A model generated the notes under the pieces. The model searched no databases. It had not been told where the DNA came from and saw nothing but the letters and a program-made list of their open reading frames with translations. Shown here piece after piece: positions 60,329 through 64,000 of a stretch of 64,000 nucleotides of DNA (positions are counted from its first letter, which is position 1; every line of letters begins with the position of its first letter). A program made the translations under genes and the position numbers. Source of the stretch: Achromobacter piechaudii NBRC 102461 (lineage in GTDB: Bacteria > Pseudomonadota > Gammaproteobacteria > Burkholderiales > Burkholderiaceae_B); NCBI RefSeq assembly GCF_001571245.1, contig NZ_BCTK01000015.1, positions 1 through 64,000 on the forward strand, written 5' to 3'.

Positions 60329-62885
60329 CGTTGGCGCGCACCTCGGCGGGCGTGAACCACACGCGCTTGCTGCCGAAGTCGCGGTACATGTCGAACTGGT
60401 CGCGCGTGTGGACGGACGGGGTGCCGTCCGGGGCGACAAAGCCGCTTTGCCCCGGCGCCACCACGTCCACCGCGCGCACGCCCTTGGCGTCGAACACCGT
60501 CATGTTGTTCTCGGTGCCCCGGTTTTGCGTGGACGGGAAACTCAGCACCGCCTTGTCGTCCGCCTGCGGCACGCCCAGGAAGTTCTTCGGCGCGAACACC
60601 ATGGGCGCATCGGGGATGCGCCATTGGGCGGGATCCTGGCCATAGGACTTCTGCAAGGTGGCCAGGGCCTCGTCCAGCGCGGCCAAGGTGACGGCCTCGG
60701 GGCGCTTGCCGTTGAAGAAGTCATAGGACTGCGGCACGCCGGCATCGGGCCCGGCCAAGGCGTTGAACAGCACCTTCACGCCCACCGTCAGGTTGAGCGA
60801 GCCGACCGCTGGCGTGGCGGGCGTGGGATAGCCCGTGGCGCTGTACCACTTGAAGAAATCCGCCGGCATCTCGTCGGCCAGCGTCGCGCGCAGCATGGCG
60901 CGCAGCCACGCGTCCATCACGGCGGGGCCGACGTTGTCGTAGTAGCCCGGCTGCTTGTCGCTGGCGCTCATGCCGTCCCAGGCGGTCAGCCCCGCCACCA
61001 GTTGGGCGCGGGCGTCGGTGGGCGGCAAGCCCGCCACGGCGCGTTGCAGGAACGGCAGGAAATGGCGGCGGTTCACGTCCGCGTAGCTGGTGGTGCGGAT
61101 CAGGTCCCACATCTGCTGCGCGCTGACCTTGCCGCCGTTGGCCGTCATGGCCTTCAAGCGCGTTTCGATTTCGGCGTAGCGGTCGGCCTGGCCCCACACG
61201 ATGGCGAACAGATCGGTGGACGGATAGCCGCGCATGGGCTGGTTGTTCCAGTTGGCGATGAAGCCCTGGCGTGGGTTGTAGACCTGCGGATTGGTGGCGA
61301 AGGGCAGCATGCCGTCCCAATCCATTTCACCGGTGCCGGGCACGGGCAGGCGCGGGTCGTGGCCGGGTTTGCGCTTGGGGTAGAAGCCCGTGTGGGCATA
61401 ACCGATGTTGCCGCGATCGTCGGCGTAGTACCAGTTGATGGTCAGCGCGTGGCGCGCGGCCTGCTGCTTCCATTCGGCCCAGTTGCGCGACTGCGCCTTG
61501 TGCGTCCAGGCCATCAGCGATTGCAGCTCGTAGCCTTCCCAGGCGCGCGCCTTGGCGTAGGCCACGTGCTGCTTGTCGTCGAACTTCGTGACGATGCCGT
61601 GCACCGTGCGATAGACGTCCATCCAGACCGGCTGGCCGTCCTTGACCTGGATGAGCTCGGTGCGCTTTTCCATCGTCTTCCACTGACCGTCGTGGAAATA
61701 GCGCGTGCGGTCGGCGGGGTCAAGCTTTTCGGCGTAGATGTCCACGTCGTCGCCAAAGCCGGCCGTGGAGCCCCACGTCACGTGCGCGTTGTGGCCGAAC
61801 AGGATGCTGGGATAGGCGAACGGGGTGTTGCCCACCACGTCGAAGCCCGCGCCGTGCAGGCCGATGCCGTAGGTGTAGGCCGGGTTCCACCAGCCGAATT
61901 GCGGGCCGTTCAACAGGATGGATTGCGCGTCCTTGGCGTGCTGGCGGCCCACGATCCACATATTGCTGGTGGTCGGAAAGCCGGCGATGCCGGGCTGGCC
62001 CGATTCGGCGAACTGCGCCAGCATCCGGGCGGGTGCATCGGCGGCCGGAGTGGGCAGCACGCCGCGCGTTTGCGGGTCGCGCGCCACGCGCTCAAGCATG
62101 GGCGGGGTGCCGTCGTAGCGCGGCAAGGCGTAGGACAGTTTGGCGGGCGCGGGCGCCGCGCCAGGCTGGTACACGCCCTCTTCTTCCGGCACGGTGGTGG
62201 GCGCGCGGCTGTCGGTCATCCAACGCAACTGGTTGAATATCTGCATCGCGCGCGCATCGCCGTGCTTGTCCTTCAAGGCGGTCAGCAGCGCCAGGTTGTC
62301 GATTTCGCTGTTGGCGTCCGAGAAGCGGTTGGCCATCGTGCCCACGAACACCATCGCCACGTCATAACCCGTCCAGTCCGAGGGCTGGAAATGCAGGTCG
62401 TTGAATTCCTTGGGCATCAGCGTGTCGGGCTGGGCGCGCACGCGCGCGATCCACGCGTTCATGCCGGCCGCGTAGCCGTCCAGGATCTGGCGTTCCGACT
62501 CGGGCAGCGCGGCCAATTGGCGCTGGATGCGTTCGGGCGAGAAATTGCCGCGTATGGATTTGTCGAACGCCAACATCTTTTCGCCCAGCACCTCGGCGAC
62601 CTTGCCCTGGGTGCTGCGGCGGGCCATTTCCATCTGGAACAGACGGTCTTGCGCCACTGCGTAGCCATAGCCATAGAAGATGCCATAGACCGTATCGGCA
62701 TAGACATGAGGCATGCCGTAGCCATCGCGGCGGATGGTGACGGCGTTGGACGCGGCGCGAGCCGCCGGGCCGCTGACGGCTGGCGAGGCGGCTTGGGTGG
62801 GCTTGGCGTTCTGGGCTTGGGCGGCGGGCATGGCTACGCCGGCGCAGGCCGCCAGAATGGCGGCCGACAACAAATGCTGCTTCAT
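60300..62885 (-). CDS. pac: Penicillin G acylase precursor
   Basis: An 861-residue Ntn-hydrolase precursor that follows E. coli penicillin G acylase segment by segment. Signal peptide MKQHLLSAAILAACAGVAMP (cut after about residue 24), alpha chain, spacer, and beta chain beginning at the catalytic Ser307 in TSNMWIVG. Further landmarks are NGPQFGWWNPAYTYGIGLHG, GSTAGFGDDVDIYAEKLDP, RQGFIANWNNQPM and APGQSGFVAPDGTPS. Self-cleavage frees the Ser, which hydrolyses phenylacetyl amides such as penicillin G in the periplasm. The natural substrate is probably plant-type phenylacetylated compounds. The last 29 bases overlap the end of the convergent ABC exporter gene. A LysR gene is divergent. Confidence 0.95.
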   Translation of the reverse strand: MKQHLLSAAILAACAGVAMPAAQAQNAKPTQAASPAVSGPAARAASNAVTIRRDGYGMPHVYADTVYGIFYGYGYAVAQDRLFQMEMARRSTQGKVAEVLGEKMLAFDKSIRGNFSPERIQRQLAALPESERQILDGYAAGMNAWIARVRAQPDTLMPKEFNDLHFQPSDWTGYDVAMVFVGTMANRFSDANSEIDNLALLTALKDKHGDARAMQIFNQLRWMTDSRAPTTVPEEEGVYQPGAAPAPAKLSYALPRYDGTPPMLERVARDPQTRGVLPTPAADAPARMLAQFAESGQPGIAGFPTTSNMWIVGRQHAKDAQSILLNGPQFGWWNPAYTYGIGLHGAGFDVVGNTPFAYPSILFGHNAHVTWGSTAGFGDDVDIYAEKLDPADRTRYFHDGQWKTMEKRTELIQVKDGQPVWMDVYRTVHGIVTKFDDKQHVAYAKARAWEGYELQSLMAWTHKAQSRNWAEWKQQAARHALTINWYYADDRGNIGYAHTGFYPKRKPGHDPRLPVPGTGEMDWDGMLPFATNPQVYNPRQGFIANWNNQPMRGYPSTDLFAIVWGQADRYAEIETRLKAMTANGGKVSAQQMWDLIRTTSYADVNRRHFLPFLQRAVAGLPPTDARAQLVAGLTAWDGMSASDKQPGYYDNVGPAVMDAWLRAMLRATLADEMPADFFKWYSATGYPTPATPAVGSLNLTVGVKVLFNALAGPDAGVPQSYDFFNGKRPEAVTLAALDEALATLQKSYGQDPAQWRIPDAPMVFAPKNFLGVPQADDKAVLSFPSTQNRGTENNMTVFDAKGVRAVDVVAPGQSGFVAPDGTPSVHTRDQFDMYRDFGSKRVWFTPAEVRANAKSVETLRY

Positions 62886-63037
62886 TGAATCTGTCTCCGA
62901 ATTGATAAGCCGCGCCGGTCGTGCGAGTTCTGGGGCGCGGGTCGCAACGCCTCTGCGGGCGTCGTCGGGGACCATGATAAGAACGCCACACTTATAATGC
63001 CAATGCATTTATTTCATGGATTTGATGCACTGACGTT
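62886..63037. promoter_or_regulatory. Divergent control region pac-lysR
   Basis: 152 bases. On the plus strand a perfect TATAAT at 62993-62998 can serve the LysR gene. An inverted repeat TGCAT (63004-63008) / ATGCA (63025-63029) with a 16-base gap lies between this and the lysR ATG and may be a LysR binding site covering the regulator's own start. No clear -35 was found for either direction. Confidence 0.5.
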
Positions 63038-63970
63038 ATGGATTTTCAAAAGCTCAAGCATCTGCTGGCGGTGGTCGAATACGGCACCTTTTCGCTGGCA
63101 GCGCAAAAGGTGAACCTGTCACAACCCGCGTTAAGCCGCAGCATCCAGGCGCTGGAGGCGGAGCTGGGCTTGCCGCTGCTGGATCGGGGCACGCGCCAGG
63201 TCCGGCTGACGCCCTATGGCGCCTGCGTAGCCGAACGCGCCCGGCGCATGCGCTTCGAAGAAGCCGAGCTGCAACGCGAGCTCAAGACCCTGCACAGCGG
63301 TGAGTCCGGCACGTTGACCATCGGCCTGAGCCCGACGCCGGCCGCGCTGCTGCTGTCGCCCTTTCTGGCGCACATGGCCGCCAACCGCCCTCAAGTCCGT
63401 GTCGGCGTCGAGCTGGGCGCCACGGCCGTGTTGCTGGACATGCTGCGCGCCGAACGGATCGACGCCATGGTCTGCGACGCGCGCATGCTGTACGAGGCCG
63501 CTGACATCGAAACGCGCCCGCTCGCGCCGCTGCGCGCCGGCATGGTGTGCCGCCGCGACCACCCCATCCTGGCGCACCGGCACGTCAGCATCCACGAGGT
63601 GCGCCAATATCCCGTGGCTTCGAGCACGCTCAGTCCGGAGGTGTCGCTGCGCCTGGCCGAAACACTGGGCCCGGGCGGCGCGCCCGATCAGATGGTCACG
63701 CTGCGCTGCGAAAACCTGGACCCGCTGGTGGATCTGGCGCTGCATACCGACACGCTGCTGCTCGGCGTGATCTGCGTGACGCGGCGCGAACAACAGGAAG
63801 GTCGACTGATTGAAGTGCCGCTGCCGCCCGATCCCCAGCGCCAGGGCCATTACGTATTGGCGCGCCTGGCCGGGCGCACGCCGCTGACGGCGCAAGACGC
63901 GCTTTACGACTTCACGCAGCAATGCTGGGCCGGCTTCGCGGCCTTCAATCCGCGCGGCCGCGTGCGTTGA
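63038..63970 (+). CDS. LysR-type regulator, probable regulator of pac
   Basis: A 310-residue LysR protein starting MDFQKLKHLLAVVEYGTFSL, with helix-turn-helix AAQKVNLSQPALSRSIQALEAELG and a substrate domain with LTIGLSPTPAALLLSPFLAH. It is divergent from pac, the classic arrangement for a LysR regulator and its target. The co-inducer could be phenylacetate or a related compound; this is inferred from the neighbour only. Confidence 0.92.
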   Translation: MDFQKLKHLLAVVEYGTFSLAAQKVNLSQPALSRSIQALEAELGLPLLDRGTRQVRLTPYGACVAERARRMRFEEAELQRELKTLHSGESGTLTIGLSPTPAALLLSPFLAHMAANRPQVRVGVELGATAVLLDMLRAERIDAMVCDARMLYEAADIETRPLAPLRAGMVCRRDHPILAHRHVSIHEVRQYPVASSTLSPEVSLRLAETLGPGGAPDQMVTLRCENLDPLVDLALHTDTLLLGVICVTRREQQEGRLIEVPLPPDPQRQGHYVLARLAGRTPLTAQDALYDFTQQCWAGFAAFNPRGRVR

Positions 63971-64000
63971 AAAAAACCCACATCGAAGGCCGGCGCGCGC

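Noticed and set aside
60234..62888. An 884-codon plus-strand frame opposite the penicillin acylase
   Set aside because: Antisense to pac, which matches its family throughout; no ribosome site or domain.

Overview
The window is a contiguous piece of a high-GC Gram-negative chromosome. The set of families (GspCDEFGHIJKLMN, E. coli-type riboflavin synthase, nadE-glnB pair, penicillin G acylase, SsuABC-like transporter, many LysR regulators) and the codon use suggest a betaproteobacterium of the Alcaligenaceae, most likely Achromobacter or a close Bordetella relative. This placement is inference from gene content, not from an rRNA or a database search. No rRNA, CRISPR array, integrase, transposase or insertion sequence was seen. 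One tRNA (Ala, anticodon CGC) and one riboswitch (TPP) are present.

Layout. 1-2.1 kb: a Tat-exported PhoX-type phosphatase lipoprotein, cut by the left edge, with a possible Pho box upstream. 2.1-13.4 kb: a near-complete type II secretion system in three transcription blocks: gspC alone; gspGHIJKLMN as tightly overlapping genes; gspD-gspE leftwards; gspF rightwards. 13.4-19.1 kb: glnB, nadE, a YbdG-type mechanosensitive channel and argH. 19.2-21.3 kb: an unusual exported protein that combines a phosphohistidine-like swivel motif with a PPDK/PEP-synthase ATP-grasp domain. 21.5-26.5 kb: a branched-chain 2-oxoacid dehydrogenase operon (E1alpha, E1beta, E2, E3). 26.9-31.2 kb: a nitroreductase, a CadR/PbrR-type MerR regulator divergent from a His-rich Zn/Cd/Pb ATPase, and SpeG. 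31.5-36.7 kb: an MlrC/M81 peptidase, a 13-bp tandem repeat, ribE, and an aldehyde dehydrogenase divergent from a GntR regulator with palindromic sites between them.

36.9-38.7 kb is a visibly AT-richer two-gene island (DUF6270-like plus a glucuronyl C5-epimerase-like protein), which looks like a fragment of a surface-polysaccharide locus acquired by transfer. 39.7-42.5 kb holds xthA, tRNA-Ala and a sodium/solute symporter under a TPP riboswitch. 42.6-47 kb holds an SDR/flavin-monooxygenase pair, a small membrane protein, a DUF4105 protein and MarC. 47.2-55.6 kb is a catabolic-looking neighbourhood: HutG-like deformylase, LysR, EtfAB, HutD-like cupin, an FAD amino-acid/amine oxidase, and a divergent SsuABC-like importer. 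55.7-64 kb holds two LysR regulators, a fused CydDC-like ABC exporter and a penicillin G acylase gene divergent from the second LysR.

The most interesting leads are the exported PPDK-like protein, the low-GC polysaccharide island, the TPP-controlled symporter, the PhoX/type II secretion linkage, and the acylase/LysR pair.
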